From positions 1 through 61,421 of IMG/VR virus record IMGVR_UViG_3300010885_003162: a stretch of 61,421 nucleotides of DNA. The stretch is one strand, 5' to 3'. Origin of the DNA: a virus. Made by a program: the position numbers and the translations under genes. Shown here piece after piece: positions 26,331 to 33,722 of this stretch. Below the pieces are notes generated by a model. The model made no database searches. It saw only the letters and a program-made list of their open reading frames with translations, and had not been told where the DNA came from. How positions within the stretch are numbered: the first letter of the stretch is position 1; every line of letters begins with the position of its first letter.

Positions 26331-26759
26331 TCAGGCAAATGGTCGAGTGCCTGCTTTGTCAATGATAAGAGCCTGACGCCGGGGTTCTGCGGCCTCTGTA
26401 TTTGGGATGGATACATGCGTCCACCGGTCAAATTCCCTGATGATCTGGTCATAGGGTAAACCCTCAGCAATGATGGCCCGTACAACGGAGTCCGGCGTCA
26501 TCCCCGGTACACGGATGTCGGCAGCGCACCCAAGTCGATGTTGTGATCGGTCAGAACTACCCACTGCATCGTTGACGGCCTTGGACCTAAACGCAGAGTT
26601 GACCATCACAGGCTTTCCTCCAAGTACCGTTTTGACCTGTTCTAAAAAATTAGCTAGTCGCTGGAGATTGCTGATCTCTTCTTGCTTGGGCGAATTGTCT
26701 AGAGTGCGGTGGTCGGTTACGGTCAGTTCTTCAAGGGTGAAGTGCGGAGACAAGTTCAT
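26331..26759 (-). CDS. M15 peptidase endolysin
   Basis: 142 residues forming a single peptidase M15 (M15A/VanY-like) domain: NSAFRS (54-59), zinc ligands His74-x6-Asp81 in SQHRLGCAADI, and His115 in WTHVSI. M15 phage endolysins are L-alanyl-D-glutamate or D,D/D,L-peptidases that cut the peptide stem of peptidoglycan. There is no signal peptide, so release must depend on the holin candidates just upstream. It overlaps the holin-like gene by four bases, giving a lysis cassette. Confidence 0.85.
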   Translation of the reverse strand: MNLSPHFTLEELTVTDHRTLDNSPKQEEISNLQRLANFLEQVKTVLGGKPVMVNSAFRSKAVNDAVGSSDRSQHRLGCAADIRVPGMTPDSVVRAIIAEGLPYDQIIREFDRWTHVSIPNTEAAEPRRQALIIDKAGTRPFA

Positions 26760-27253
26760 TTCAAAATCCCTTTCATCGCGTCGGTTTTATCTTTACTGGA
26801 CTTGCTGGAGCCGTAGAAGAAGCTGATGATGGTAGCCACCGCCGTGCCCAGCAAGAAGCCCAAGATGATGTTGCCGAAGTCCTTGCCGCTGGCTGGTACT
26901 GTGCCGAAGGTAATGGCGAAAAAGTAGGCCATAGAGCCGACAGACCAGAACCAAGCGAACCAGTAAATGAAGTGCTTGGCAAACAGATCGTCCTGAGTCA
27001 GGGCCACTTCCTGCATATGCCGTGCGCTATCGCGGTCTGCGTTTTCCAACTCAAACTGTTTGAGGTCTAGTTCGGCCAGTTTCAGCGCCGCATCTGGGTC
27101 ACCGGCAATGGCTTTTGCCACAGCCTCAACGCTGTCTTCAACACCAAATTTACTAGCGATAGCAGACACAGCGAGACCCCCAAGAGGGCCACCCACGGCA
27201 GTAGCCACGGCAGGGGCAATGCCCTTGAGCAGATTAAGCAGAGTTTCCATCAT
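26756..27253 (-). CDS. Putative holin
   Basis: 165 residues. The N-terminus is hydrophobic and Gly/Ala-rich (IAPAVATAVGGPLGGLAVSA); a charged helix follows (LAELDLKQFELENADRDSAR); then two strong membrane segments (IYWFAWFWSVGSMAYFFAI and IILGFLLGTAVATIISFFYG) and a Lys-rich tail. This layout matches the three-span holins found in many phages next to an M15 lysin. It would permeabilise the inner membrane. The start has two consecutive ATG codons, a possible dual start as in S-type holins, though without a clear separate antiholin signal. Confidence 0.7.
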   Translation of the reverse strand: MMETLLNLLKGIAPAVATAVGGPLGGLAVSAIASKFGVEDSVEAVAKAIAGDPDAALKLAELDLKQFELENADRDSARHMQEVALTQDDLFAKHFIYWFAWFWSVGSMAYFFAITFGTVPASGKDFGNIILGFLLGTAVATIISFFYGSSKSSKDKTDAMKGILK

Positions 27254-27513
27254 TTACCTTTCTGGCGTTCTTCAAGTAGGGTTACCTTGACGTGCAAGGT
27301 GTTGATCTCTTTATATATCTCTTCCTTGAGCTTGTGCCGCGCTTCAGCCGACAAAGGACTGTCCGTAGGCACACCTTGAGATGTAATCAGCGCAGGCATT
27401 GAGCCTTCAATCTTGGTCAAGCGGGTGTTGAACGACGACACTTCACCAAGGAGCCATGCCAGTGACGCCACCACAATGGGCACCACCGCCTTCATCACGT
27501 CTGACCAATTCAT
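27250..27513 (-). CDS. Membrane-anchored coiled-coil protein of the lysis cassette
   Basis: 87 residues from the ATG at 27513, which has a GGAGG-like site upstream; a longer frame starts at 27564. One N-terminal membrane segment (AVVPIVVASLAWLLGEV) is followed by a charged coiled coil (HKLKEEIYKEINTLHVKVTL). The layout is that of an inner-membrane spanin (Rz-like) or a holin accessory protein. No overlapping Rz1-like lipoprotein is evident within it, so spanin identity is open. It overlaps the holin start. Confidence 0.6.
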   Translation of the reverse strand: MNWSDVMKAVVPIVVASLAWLLGEVSSFNTRLTKIEGSMPALITSQGVPTDSPLSAEARHKLKEEIYKEINTLHVKVTLLEERQKGK

Positions 27514-27514
27514 G

Positions 27515-27997
27515 TCAATGCCTCCCCATAAAGTCAACGTACTGCATGGTGCCCCATGCGACAAGTGTCACCAGACCAGCGCCAGCAATGGCTAACAGCA
27601 CAATTGTGATGGCTTCCTCAATCTCCTGCTTTCGCTTGGCCTTGGCCTTCTCCATCGCAATCTCTTCAGACTTGCGTTTAGACACGATGTTGTTGCGCTC
27701 CACCATAATGGCCTGCCACACATCAGCTTGGCCCGACCAGATCAGGTGTTGCTTTAGTTCATCTTCGGCGTCTTGCAGCATCTTAGCGTGCATGACGGAC
27801 TCAAAAGCTTGCGCTGTATCGGACTTACCAAATGTCTTCTTGGGCTGGGACGCTGCCTTCGCAACGACATCCTTGGCCTCAAAAAACTTCATCAGGTCAC
27901 CTGAGATGGCCCCGATGTCTTTGCCCATTTTAATTGCTGCCTGCACCCCTTTGATAGCAGCTTGAGCGGCGGCAAAGGCGGTGAAGGGGTCGATCAT
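27515..27997 (-). CDS. Tail-anchored helical protein upstream of lysis genes
   Basis: 160 residues. It is Ala-rich helical (FTAFAAAQAAIKGVQAAIKM), then a long Lys/Glu-rich helix (KRKSEEIAMEKAKAKRKQEI) and a C-terminal membrane span (TIVLLAIAGAGLVTLVAWG). Proteins of this type often precede holin and lysin in podovirus-like genomes; membrane anchoring suggests involvement in lysis or virion-membrane contact. One base separates it from the next gene. Confidence 0.6.
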   Translation of the reverse strand: MIDPFTAFAAAQAAIKGVQAAIKMGKDIGAISGDLMKFFEAKDVVAKAASQPKKTFGKSDTAQAFESVMHAKMLQDAEDELKQHLIWSGQADVWQAIMVERNNIVSKRKSEEIAMEKAKAKRKQEIEEAITIVLLAIAGAGLVTLVAWGTMQYVDFMGRH

Positions 27998-27999
27998 GG

Positions 28000-28536
28000 C
28001 TATGCTTTTCTATGTGAAAATTTAATGATGGCCGTATCAGTTTGCGCAACAATGGGTAAAGACTCACTAGTTACTTCAATGGCAATTGGCCCAAGGCCCG
28101 CCGATGTATTCCCTATAGCAATAAGCAACAAGTCCCCTTTGGTAGCTTGGTATGTCTCATCTGGTTTTAACCACGTACCTTGTAGCTCCGGCGACTTGTT
28201 ATCGTTGTAAATAGAAGTGATGCACCAATTTTCAGCCTCTCCAACCGCTTTTACTGTGTATACGCCCCTTGGGAATACACGCCCAGCAAAATCAACCTTG
28301 TCGACGTAGTTGCCCCGTTGCGCAAGAATAAAAGGGTCAGTTAAGGTATCTGGCGCGTTATTCCAAATTCGTTCTCCTCTGACCCACATCGTGAAGTGGT
28401 CGGATTTTTCCATGCGGACATCATTGCGGTAAAACCCATAAAACTGCGTATCACCGTCTGCAAAAGTGTTTTGATGGATAACCCACCCAAATACTACATG
28501 CTGCTGGTGTTTACACGTTTCACCGTAATAGTCCAT
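28000..28536 (-). CDS. Hypothetical beta-rich protein, 178 aa
   Basis: The protein is dominated by beta strands and looks cupin-like: KSDHFTMWVRGERIW, RVFPRGVYTVKAVGEAENW, and TYQATKGDLLLIAIG. No metal-binding His cluster is complete enough to call it an enzyme. It ends with TAG, two codons before an in-frame TGA. It sits between the fibre/oxygenase genes and the lysis cassette and may modify or decorate fibres; this is inference from position only. Confidence 0.5.
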   Translation of the reverse strand: MDYYGETCKHQQHVVFGWVIHQNTFADGDTQFYGFYRNDVRMEKSDHFTMWVRGERIWNNAPDTLTDPFILAQRGNYVDKVDFAGRVFPRGVYTVKAVGEAENWCITSIYNDNKSPELQGTWLKPDETYQATKGDLLLIAIGNTSAGLGPIAIEVTSESLPIVAQTDTAIIKFSHRKA

Positions 28537-28835
28537 TACGCCGTCACTTCGCTAACTGTAAACGGTATAGTTGGTGTAACTACAGCTACAGGCGGGGCCA
28601 CCACCAAAGCTTCAATTTCGCTAAACCCTGTGGCTACAGCAACGGTTGCGGCACGTTCTACCAACCAATTTGGGGCACGGTGTTGAATTTCTGCGTCTAG
28701 CGCAGTGCCCGTAATAAACGCGCCGTCAACAATCGGTACGTCAATTGCATAGGTTGCAATATCAATATCAGCATTGCTGTACGTTACTTGGATTTGCCCA
28801 ATGGCTGCATTAGCAGCTACGATTCTATAGTCCAT
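28536..28835 (-). CDS. Small conserved tail-module protein, 99 aa
   Basis: N-terminus DYRIVAANAAIGQIQVTYS, then YAIDVPIVDGAFITGTALDA and HRAPNWLVERA. This pattern recurs in short proteins next to fibre genes in other phages and may be a fibre assembly or chaperone-type protein. Overlaps both neighbours by one base. No catalytic motif. Confidence 0.55.
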   Translation of the reverse strand: MDYRIVAANAAIGQIQVTYSNADIDIATYAIDVPIVDGAFITGTALDAEIQHRAPNWLVERAATVAVATGFSEIEALVVAPPVAVVTPTIPFTVSEVTA

Positions 28836-29362
28836 TATTTTTTCCTAAATGTAAATGCAATAGTAAAACGGTAATCAGGCCCCGCCGAAGATTGCGGACT
28901 TATAGCATGTGGAAGCCTGCCGTCAAACACAACAATACGCCCGGGCTTAAAACTTATAGCGTGTTGTACCTCTGTCCCATCAAAATTATAAAAATGAGTT
29001 TCCCCATGCCAATGATGCGCCCATTCGGGGTTGGCGTAGTATAAAACAACTACCTCCTCATTGTGTGAATGAGCATAATGTACATTACTTGGTACACTCA
29101 TATTTACTACTACTCTAACCCGCTCCATGCCGGAAATAATTTCTGCGATTTCAGTATTTTTTAATAACTCTAACAAGTTTAAATTATCTACATCCTCATT
29201 TGAGTAATTAGAATGCAAATAACTTTTTGTGTTACTTTCACGATTTGTATCGTGCCAACCAATAACATATTTTGAAGTTAAAACAAATGCGTAAATACGT
29301 TGAATATCGTGCAGACCAACAATACCGTCAAATATTTTTAATTTCCCATCCATGCCAATCAC
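28835..29362 (-). CDS. 2-oxoglutarate/Fe(II) oxygenase-like protein
   Basis: 175 residues with the C-terminal jelly-roll signature of phage 2OG-Fe(II) oxygenases: HSH (98-100) followed by VVVLYYANPEW, WHGETHFY (118-125), PGRIVVFDG (140-148), Pro-His152 as the distal Fe ligand, and Arg165 in YRFTIAF for 2-oxoglutarate. The first Fe motif is HxH here, where many relatives have HxD; I recall HxH in related phage proteins. Members hydroxylate protein side chains (prolyl hydroxylase-like) or other substrates. It is directly downstream of the Gly-rich adhesin, with which it overlaps, so a fibre protein is a candidate substrate. The gene is visibly AT-richer than its surroundings. Confidence 0.75.
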   Translation of the reverse strand: MIGMDGKLKIFDGIVGLHDIQRIYAFVLTSKYVIGWHDTNRESNTKSYLHSNYSNEDVDNLNLLELLKNTEIAEIISGMERVRVVVNMSVPSNVHYAHSHNEEVVVLYYANPEWAHHWHGETHFYNFDGTEVQHAISFKPGRIVVFDGRLPHAISPQSSAGPDYRFTIAFTFRKK

Positions 29363-30162
29363 GATTGACCCCCGGATACTGTGCCACCAGTAATACCGGC
29401 ACCAGCGTTAACAAAAGATAACCCCGACAGTGCGGCACCTGCTGCTCCCCCTGCCCCTCCTGCCGTTCGCCCAGTATACCCCGCACCACCTGTCGCACCT
29501 GTAGACCCCGCAGAACCTAGTGATCCGCCAGAACCACCAGCACCAGCAAAACTTCCACCTGCTGCTCCTCCGCCACCCGCTGCAGCAGAAGTCCCCGCAG
29601 TCCCTGTACCACCGTTAGCAGCGCCTGTACCGCCTATGCCATCGCCAAACGCGCCGCCTGAACCCCCAACTTGGCCTCGCCCACCGCCGCCACCTCCACC
29701 ACCAAAATTTGGGTTATTTTTACCAACTAAGCCGTATCCTGCACCGCCACCTCCGCCGCCACCTCCGCCGCCACCAACCGTGCCAGTATTTGTCCATGTA
29801 ACCGCACGTAGTACGGACACGGCACTCCCCGCGCCACTACCTACTGCACCAGCGGTCATTGTAGTATTAATACTATCACCGCCGCTACCGCCAGCGCCAC
29901 CAGCACCGAGAATAGAACCCCCGTTAGTAACTTTTACGGTATCAGCAGCATCCCAACTTGTATTAACAGTAAACGCAAAGCTACCAGTAGAAGCAGAACC
30001 TACGGTAACGCCACTATTAACAACAAATGTAACGTCTGTAAATCCAGCCCTATACCCAGTAACTTGGGAGGTACTAGCAATATAGTTATTAGTGTCAGCA
30101 CTAATAGTTACTGTAACGATTTTTCTACCGCCAGCAAAAAATAAGTTACGTGCGTTAAACAT
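29359..30162 (-). CDS. Polyglycine-rich tail adhesin
   Basis: 267 residues. The first 95 are a beta domain (KIVTVTISADTNNYIAS, FTVNTSWDAADTVKVTNGG). Residues about 95-265 are more than half Gly with short Gly runs (nine or more in a row near 130) broken by hydrophobic residues (AGYGLVGKNNPNFGG). This recalls gp38-type distal adhesins of T2/S16-like phages, whose polyglycine II helices form a receptor-binding sandwich. The opposite strand is a long proline-rich frame, which is only a shadow. Most likely the receptor-contacting tip of the fibre encoded just upstream (30166-31089). Confidence 0.65.
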   Translation of the reverse strand: MFNARNLFFAGGRKIVTVTISADTNNYIASTSQVTGYRAGFTDVTFVVNSGVTVGSASTGSFAFTVNTSWDAADTVKVTNGGSILGAGGAGGSGGDSINTTMTAGAVGSGAGSAVSVLRAVTWTNTGTVGGGGGGGGGGGAGYGLVGKNNPNFGGGGGGGGRGQVGGSGGAFGDGIGGTGAANGGTGTAGTSAAAGGGGAAGGSFAGAGGSGGSLGSAGSTGATGGAGYTGRTAGGAGGAAGAALSGLSFVNAGAGITGGTVSGGQS

Positions 30163-30165
30163 AAT

Positions 30166-31089
30166 TTAACTAAAGTTTTGTGCTGCATTACCGTACCAGC
30201 TTGTTCCGTCCGAAAAGAACGTAAACACATCAACTCGACTGGCTGTGGTTGTTAGTGTTGGCGCAGTACCACCGGGAAATTTCACACTAGTAAATGTTGC
30301 GGTAAACGACCCTGCCCCAGTGCTTATTGTAAGAGTGAATGATTTTCCACCAACAGCAGTTGGCATAGTAAATGTGCAATTTCCAGTCATCGTAACAGTC
30401 TGGAAAGTTCCGTTAGTAAGCGCCAATGTCTGAGTCGTACCTGAATTTCCAATTGCAACCACCGATTCAACGTAGTTGGTAAGGGTTGGATTGATATTAA
30501 GCATTACCGATCCTGTGCCGGTGGAAGCGGTAACGCCTGTACCGCCGTTAGCAACAGGAAGTGTTCCAGTTACATTAGTCGTAAGATTTGCATACGTGGT
30601 TGAGGTTGAACCTGTGCCGCCGTTAGCTGTACCGAGTGTCCCAGTTAGTGCAGTAAGCACTGTTGAAGCTACCTTTACAAAGTCCGTACCGTTCCAAGAA
30701 CAGATAGCCTCCTCACCCGCGACCATTGTTACACCGGTAGTTGGACCAGCACCGACAAGTTTGACGGACTGCGCAGTGGCGTTAATCACCACATACACTC
30801 TGCTTGCAGCGGGCGCGGTAATTGTCAGCAAGCTGGCCGGAGTGCCGGTGCAGTTGATGATCCTGTACTGAGCAGACCCCGTGGCAGTTGCGCCCGCTTG
30901 TACCAATGATACGCCATTGGCAACCGACAGCGTTACCGCTGTCTGTGTTCCGCTGATGGTCTGTACCCCAGCAATAGCAGCGTCAAGATACTCGGTAATG
31001 TAGGAGTTGACCGTAGCGCCCCAAGTGCCTGACAACTCTCCAGTTACAGGAAGAGCTAATCCCAAGAGTGGTGTATACGAAGTAGCCAT
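30166..31089 (-). CDS. Tail fibre protein
   Basis: 307 residues. The N-terminus ATSYTPLLGLALPVTGELSG followed by TWGATVNSYI is the common virion-attachment start of phage tail fibres. The middle contains the repeated LGTANGGTGSTS and LPVANGGTG units typical of fibre shafts. The C-terminus (VGGKSFTLTISTGAGSFTAT ... FFSDGTSWYGNAAQ) is a beta-rich tip. The Gly-rich adhesin follows three bases after the stop. Confidence 0.8.
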   Translation of the reverse strand: MATSYTPLLGLALPVTGELSGTWGATVNSYITEYLDAAIAGVQTISGTQTAVTLSVANGVSLVQAGATATGSAQYRIINCTGTPASLLTITAPAASRVYVVINATAQSVKLVGAGPTTGVTMVAGEEAICSWNGTDFVKVASTVLTALTGTLGTANGGTGSTSTTYANLTTNVTGTLPVANGGTGVTASTGTGSVMLNINPTLTNYVESVVAIGNSGTTQTLALTNGTFQTVTMTGNCTFTMPTAVGGKSFTLTISTGAGSFTATFTSVKFPGGTAPTLTTTASRVDVFTFFSDGTSWYGNAAQNFS

Positions 31090-31097
31090 TTTTTACC

Positions 31098-31292
31098 TCA
31101 AGTTGTTACTTCCTGCCAATCAGCGGTCTGTTCTGTTTCAATTTCATTCCATCCGGGTGGTTGTGAAACACTTACCGGTTGCCAGTTAACAGATTGCGCA
31201 TTGCTTACTTGAGACCAACCCGCCGCTTGTGCGTTTGGCACGGTTTCCCAATTTGCGCTTTGCGCACTGCTTAGTGTACTCCAGTTCGGTGT
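31098..31292 (-). other. In-frame continuation of the repeat protein after TAG
   Basis: Sixty-four sense codons and a TGA (31098-31100) follow the amber codon without any frame change. They encode five more 11-residue repeats with Trp at 127, 138, 149, 160, 171 and 182 and Gln at 134, 145, 156, 167 and 178 (numbering through the amber as residue 123). Example units: WETVPNAQAAG and WSQVSNAQSVN. Preserved coding quality argues against long decay. There is no start codon with a ribosome site for separate translation. Confidence 0.7.
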
Positions 31293-31661
31293 CTACGTGT
31301 CAACCACCGACTGCCATGCAGCAGCCTGAGAATTTTCAATTCCTACCCATCCAGAGGTCTGCGGGTTAGGAATGACAGCCCATCCAGAACTTTGCGCGTT
31401 GTCAACACCGCCCCAGTTGGCCGTTTGGGGATCAGGAATAATCGTCCAGTCAGCATTTTGGGCATCGTCAATGATGTCCCAGAAGGACTTTGTAACTCCT
31501 AGAACGCCAACACTACCTGTTGCCGGTGTACCACCCGTTATAGCCTTTGTTTGGCTAGGTGTGGCAGTGCCTGCGGAACCAGAGGCAGCATTACCGGAGA
31601 GTTGGTCTGCGCCACCCCAGCTTCCACTGCCCCAAGTACCCGCGCCCCAATCAGTAGCCAT
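31293..31661 (-). CDS. Trp/Gln 11-residue repeat tail protein, interrupted by amber codon
   Basis: 122 residues to the TAG at 31293-31295. N-terminus DWGAGTWGSGSWGGADQL resembles fibre or appendage proteins of uncultured phages. From Trp61 an 11-residue repeat runs in perfect register: Trp at 61, 72, 83, 94, 105, 116 and Gln seven residues after each (68, 79, 90, 101, 112). The amber codon takes residue 123, exactly where the sixth Gln is expected. The frame then stays open to 31098 with the repeat intact, giving a 187-residue product if TAG is read through as Gln. So this is either a readthrough gene or a fresh nonsense mutation. Confidence 0.7.
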   Translation of the reverse strand: MATDWGAGTWGSGSWGGADQLSGNAASGSAGTATPSQTKAITGGTPATGSVGVLGVTKSFWDIIDDAQNADWTIIPDPQTANWGGVDNAQSSGWAVIPNPQTSGWVGIENSQAAAWQSVVDT

Positions 31662-31690
31662 GATTTACACAGCCTTATGGCTGTCCGCGT

Positions 31691-32182
31691 TTAGGTCGTA
31701 GCCAAGCGCAGTAATGCAGTCGTAGTAGTGTTACTCGGCATTGTCAGTGTAAACGTGCCAGCGGTAATGGTCTGAGAACCAAAGGTATGTACGCTAACTG
31801 CCGTGTTGTTTTGAGTAGAGTTGTAGAGCAGTACGGTGTCAAAAGCGGTAGCCAAAGTAACCGTTGTGTACACAAAACTTGCGGAAGGTGTCCAATACGC
31901 TACGCCCGCAGTAGCTGAAGAGTTTGTTGCGGTAGGTGCGGTTGCATTGGTAACCGTAACACCGCCAGCGGTGTAGTTAGTCCCAGTCACCTCACCAGTA
32001 GCGCTATAAGCCGTAGTTGAAGCATTGAGCGTGGCCGATGCTAAATATAGGGCCGCTTTGAACGTATCGGCAGTAGGTGCGGTCAAGCTGGTACGCGATA
32101 CAAGCGTAATGGTGCCAAATTGGTGACCGCCGTTGAGCAACTGCCCCATGAACGAGGTACACATTGATTGAGTGTTTGCCAT
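31691..32182 (-). CDS. Structural protein, paralogue of the gene at 32380
   Basis: 163 residues, Thr/Ala/Ser-rich, beta-structured. Conserved units DTFKAALYLASATLNASTTA, YSATGEVTGTNYTAGG and a C-terminal TLTMPSNTTTTALLRLA match the corresponding units of the 32380-32796 product. These are typical phage virion surface or tail proteins of unknown exact location. TTTTALLRL versus TATTALIRS at the C-termini supports gene duplication. Confidence 0.65.
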   Translation of the reverse strand: MANTQSMCTSFMGQLLNGGHQFGTITLVSRTSLTAPTADTFKAALYLASATLNASTTAYSATGEVTGTNYTAGGVTVTNATAPTATNSSATAGVAYWTPSASFVYTTVTLATAFDTVLLYNSTQNNTAVSVHTFGSQTITAGTFTLTMPSNTTTTALLRLATT

Positions 32183-32191
32183 GATAGTTCC

Positions 32192-32383
32192 TTAAAAAGA
32201 AGCGGTTTCGGCACCTGCAAACGCAGGCATTTTCTTGAGCGTTACATGTGCAGAACGATGCACTAACTCGCCATCCAACCAATACTCCACCCATGTGGTT
32301 GTTTCGTTGTCATTATCTAATGAACCCTCACGCTTTTCAAGCAAGGAGTCGTCCATATCGCCTTTTGTGGTGGTAACAATCAA
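32192..32383 (-). CDS. Hypothetical protein, 63 aa
   Basis: ATG at 32383 overlaps the stop of the upstream gene. The peptide is acidic in its first half (DDSLLEKREGSLDNDNE) followed by a predicted beta hairpin (WVEYWLDGELVHRSAHVTL). It lies between the two paralogous structural genes and may be a co-assembled minor protein. No family recognised. Confidence 0.55.
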   Translation of the reverse strand: MIVTTTKGDMDDSLLEKREGSLDNDNETTTWVEYWLDGELVHRSAHVTLKKMPAFAGAETASF

Positions 32384-32796
32384 TTTGAACTCCTGATAAG
32401 TGCAGTGGTAGCAGTGTTAGCTGGCATTGTGACCAGAAATGTTGTTGTTGAGGTCTTGTCTGAGCCAAAGTCTATGACTGCAATTGCTCTACTAGCCTTG
32501 GTTACGTTATAGATCAAAGCGCACCGGGCAGTCAAAGTTGAAGTCCAGCTTGTGTTGTTGAAGTTGACGTAGGCAGTGTACCCCGAGGAGTTAATGGCAA
32601 CCCCGGTAAGCGTGTTTCCACCGGCTGTATACCCAGACGCTACAACCTCATTGGTGGCGCTGTAAACCGTGGTATCTTCATTTAAATTAGCATTAGCCGT
32701 GTACAAAGCTATCTTGAGCGTGTCCGTGGACAAGTCGTGGATGCCCTGATACAACTCCTTTTTGAAGCTGGTGGTCTGGGTTTGGACAATCGCCAT
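32380..32796 (-). CDS. Structural protein, paralogue of the gene at 31691
   Basis: 138 residues: FKKELYQGIHDLSTDTLKIA then LYTANANLNEDTTVYSATNE and VVASGYTAGGNTL, a sequence family widespread in phage structural modules. The C-terminus ends TMPANTATTALIRSSN, parallel to its paralogue. Beta-rich, no membrane segment. Sits just after the adaptor gene, so it may be a tail or neck-associated decoration. Confidence 0.65.
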   Translation of the reverse strand: MAIVQTQTTSFKKELYQGIHDLSTDTLKIALYTANANLNEDTTVYSATNEVVASGYTAGGNTLTGVAINSSGYTAYVNFNNTSWTSTLTARCALIYNVTKASRAIAVIDFGSDKTSTTTFLVTMPANTATTALIRSSN

Positions 32797-32797
32797 A

Positions 32798-33460
32798 TTA
32801 CGTTACCTGCTGACGATATTGACCGCTACGGTACGCGTCTTGCCTTTCAAGTCCGTCACCAAGGCGTTTGGCTAGAGCCAAAGCTTCTTTGTATTTTCCA
32901 TCGTACAACGCAATCAGATCAGCTTCGCCCTTTAAATAGGTATAGGCTTCAACAAGAGAACCGTACAGCAGTACAGTGTCAAAGTTATCTCCTAGCCATG
33001 TAGTAGTGTCTACTGTAATTGACGTTGGGTAGTAGAAATAGTGTAACTCTGCTGTGTACGTGGTGTCCGGCGTTGGTCCAAGGATAAACGATAGCTCCGT
33101 AGTCGGTAAGCTTGCATTAGTGGTTGGACCGAACAGTGCGTAGTACTTGGGTGTTCCAGTACTTGTTGGATTAGGATATGCTTCGCGGATAAAGTTTACG
33201 TCCTTGTTCAACAAGAACGTGTAGTTACCCCCGGCCACAGGGAATACTGCAATTGAATACGTGGCTAAGAAATCTTCTGGGCACGACAGGTACTTATTGT
33301 TTGCCGTGACCGTTCCAGTTACGTTCTTACGCAGTGATGGAAACTGAATGGTGTTGTAGATGCGCTGCTCTGCCTGCGTAATGAACGTGTTCATCGCAGT
33401 TGTCGGGAACGTATTCTCCGTGTAAGTGGAGATCGCTGTGACTAGAGCAGCGTAGTTCAT
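32798..33460 (-). CDS. Head-tail adaptor-like protein
   Basis: 220 residues. Helical N-terminus (ALVTAISTYTENTFPTTAMN, then TFITQAEQRIYNTIQFPSLR), a beta domain in the middle (NKYLSCPEDFLATYSIAVF, AELHYFYYPTSI), then C-terminal helices (YKEALALAKRLGDGLERQ). This helix-beta-helix layout is that of podovirus connector proteins; I recall close relatives described as SU10-type adaptors. It would bind beneath the portal. Overlaps the next small gene by four bases. Confidence 0.65.
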   Translation of the reverse strand: MNYAALVTAISTYTENTFPTTAMNTFITQAEQRIYNTIQFPSLRKNVTGTVTANNKYLSCPEDFLATYSIAVFPVAGGNYTFLLNKDVNFIREAYPNPTSTGTPKYYALFGPTTNASLPTTELSFILGPTPDTTYTAELHYFYYPTSITVDTTTWLGDNFDTVLLYGSLVEAYTYLKGEADLIALYDGKYKEALALAKRLGDGLERQDAYRSGQYRQQVT

Positions 33461-33720
33461 GCCATTGGGCCTCGGGCCATCAAGCCTTTAGTAGCTGCGC
33501 CAGTACCACGAACTTTGATGCCAGTTGTCTTGGTTGGTTCGTTACCAGCGGACTTGCTGATAGCGCCAATGCTTACATCATAGTCGTCCATTTTGCTACG
33601 GTTTGGGCCTTTACCGGGGTTTTCGGCAACGGTAACATTCTTACCCGTCATAGTGTGGGGCTTGGCGTACACGCTGGCGGGGCCAACTTCTTTGCCCATT
33701 CGTTTCATACTGTATGCCAT
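33457..33720 (-). CDS. Small basic structural-module protein, 87 aa
   Basis: Lys/Gly/Met-rich and probably mostly disordered: MKRMGKEVGPASVYAKPHTM, then a C-terminus KVRGTGAATKGLMARGP. Composition is like its neighbours at 33723, 35530 and 36186. Such proteins are abundant in virion modules of uncultured phages; capsid-interior or DNA-binding roles are conceivable but unproven. Confidence 0.55.
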   Translation of the reverse strand: MAYSMKRMGKEVGPASVYAKPHTMTGKNVTVAENPGKGPNRSKMDDYDVSIGAISKSAGNEPTKTTGIKVRGTGAATKGLMARGPMA

Positions 33721-33722
33721 GA

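Noticed and set aside
29381-30085. 234-residue proline-rich frame on the plus strand
   Set aside because: It is the exact antisense of the polyglycine adhesin; Gly codons read as Pro on the other strand. No ribosome site and wrong direction for the unit.
31293-31295. Genome-wide TAG recoding (genetic code 15)
   Set aside because: TAG ends other genes cleanly at sensible places (for example 753-755 and 7968-7970), so only this site behaves as a possible sense codon.
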